Of a stretch of 38,148 nt of DNA, positions 37,613 through 38,148 are shown in pieces. The notes beneath the pieces are model-generated. The model did not search any database. It saw nothing but the letters and a program-made list of their open reading frames with translations, and was not told the origin of the DNA. The position numbers and the translations under genes were made by a program. The stretch's first letter is position 1; each line of letters starts with the position of its first letter. This DNA comes from Anaerolineales bacterium (GTDB lineage: Bacteria > Chloroflexota > Anaerolineae > Anaerolineales > UBA11579), in assembly GCA_025450445.1 (NCBI GenBank), contig JANWHN010000026.1:1-38148 (forward strand), given 5' to 3'.

Positions 37613-38148
37613 ATCTGCCCAAGACCGCCTCCGCGGTGATCATTGGCGGCGGCGTGATGGGCGCCTCAACCGCCTATCATCTGGCGAAGCGTGGCGTCAC
37701 CGATATCGTTTTGCTGGAAAAAGAGCAGTTCTTCGGACAAGGCGCCACCGGTCGCTGCGCTGGCGGCGTCCGTTACCAGTTCGCCACCGACGTCAACATT
37801 CGCCTCTCACTGCAAAGCCTGCCCATGCTTGAGCGCTTCGCCGAAGAAATGGGCCAACCGGTCGATTACCGCCAGTGCGGTTATTTGTTCTTGCTAACGG
37901 AGCAAAAGGATATCGACAAGTTCAAGCACAACGTGGCTTTGCAGCACAAGCTCGGTGTCCAAACCGAGTGGCTGACCGGCGACGAGATCCGCAAGCGTTT
38001 GCCGCAAATGAACCTTGATGATGTTCAGGCCGGAACCTTTAATGCCAAGGATGGCATCGTTGATCCGAATGGGGTGGTGATGGGCTACATCAACGCGGCA
38101 ACCAAACTCGGCGCGCAACCTGTAAGCAGCATCGTGGTGACCGGGCTC
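37606..38148 (+). CDS. FAD-dependent oxidoreductase (DadA/SoxB/HcnC-like), truncated by window end
   Basis: Open frame missing from the ORF track: MVDLPKTASAVIIGGGVMGASTAYHLAKRGVTDIVLLEKEQFFGQGATGRCAGGVRYQF...; overlaps the upstream stop. Confidence 0.88.
   Translation, partial: MVDLPKTASAVIIGGGVMGASTAYHLAKRGVTDIVLLEKEQFFGQGATGRCAGGVRYQFATDVNIRLSLQSLPMLERFAEEMGQPVDYRQCGYLFLLTEQKDIDKFKHNVALQHKLGVQTEWLTGDEIRKRLPQMNLDDVQAGTFNAKDGIVDPNGVVMGYINAATKLGAQPVSSIVVTGL

Overview
This window looks like a bacterial chromosome segment, probably Chloroflexota/Anaerolineae-like (taxonomy is inferred from gene style only). I see no rRNA, tRNA, CRISPR, phage or IS element. From the left: a 3' gene fragment, miaB, a small membrane protein, two tandem paralogous MFS transporters, a winged-helix (YcaQ/AlkZ-like) protein, an alpha/beta hydrolase, then a tight pfkB-type kinase / parA / parB / amidohydrolase block. 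A minus-strand run of 14 nearly gapless genes follows (about 27.3 kb back to 11.6 kb). It encodes an SsnA/8-oxoguanine-deaminase-like amidohydrolase, a GntR regulator, a YgeY-like M20 peptidase, a YgeW-like carbamoyltransferase, carbamate kinase, a threonine-synthase-like PLP enzyme, a GT2 glycosyltransferase, a second fold-II PLP enzyme, a hypothetical protein, dihydropyrimidinase/HydA, three complex-I/Hyf-like membrane proteins and a coiled-coil protein. This resembles the E. coli yge/hydA/ssnA purine-ureide locus but has no ygeX, ygfK or xdhD in the window. It is apparently wired to an orphan membrane module and headed by a readable promoter and GntR-type operator. folD and gyrB sit upstream. 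On the plus strand there is a Liv-type ABC transporter operon with a structured leader and an unusually long LivM, then an ornithine cyclodeaminase-family gene and a truncated FAD oxidoreductase. Other signals: three different palindromic intergenic repeats, recurrent -10 boxes 6-8 nt from start codons (leaderless mRNAs), an in-frame TGA after a strong Shine-Dalgarno/GTG, and a probable ATT start codon.
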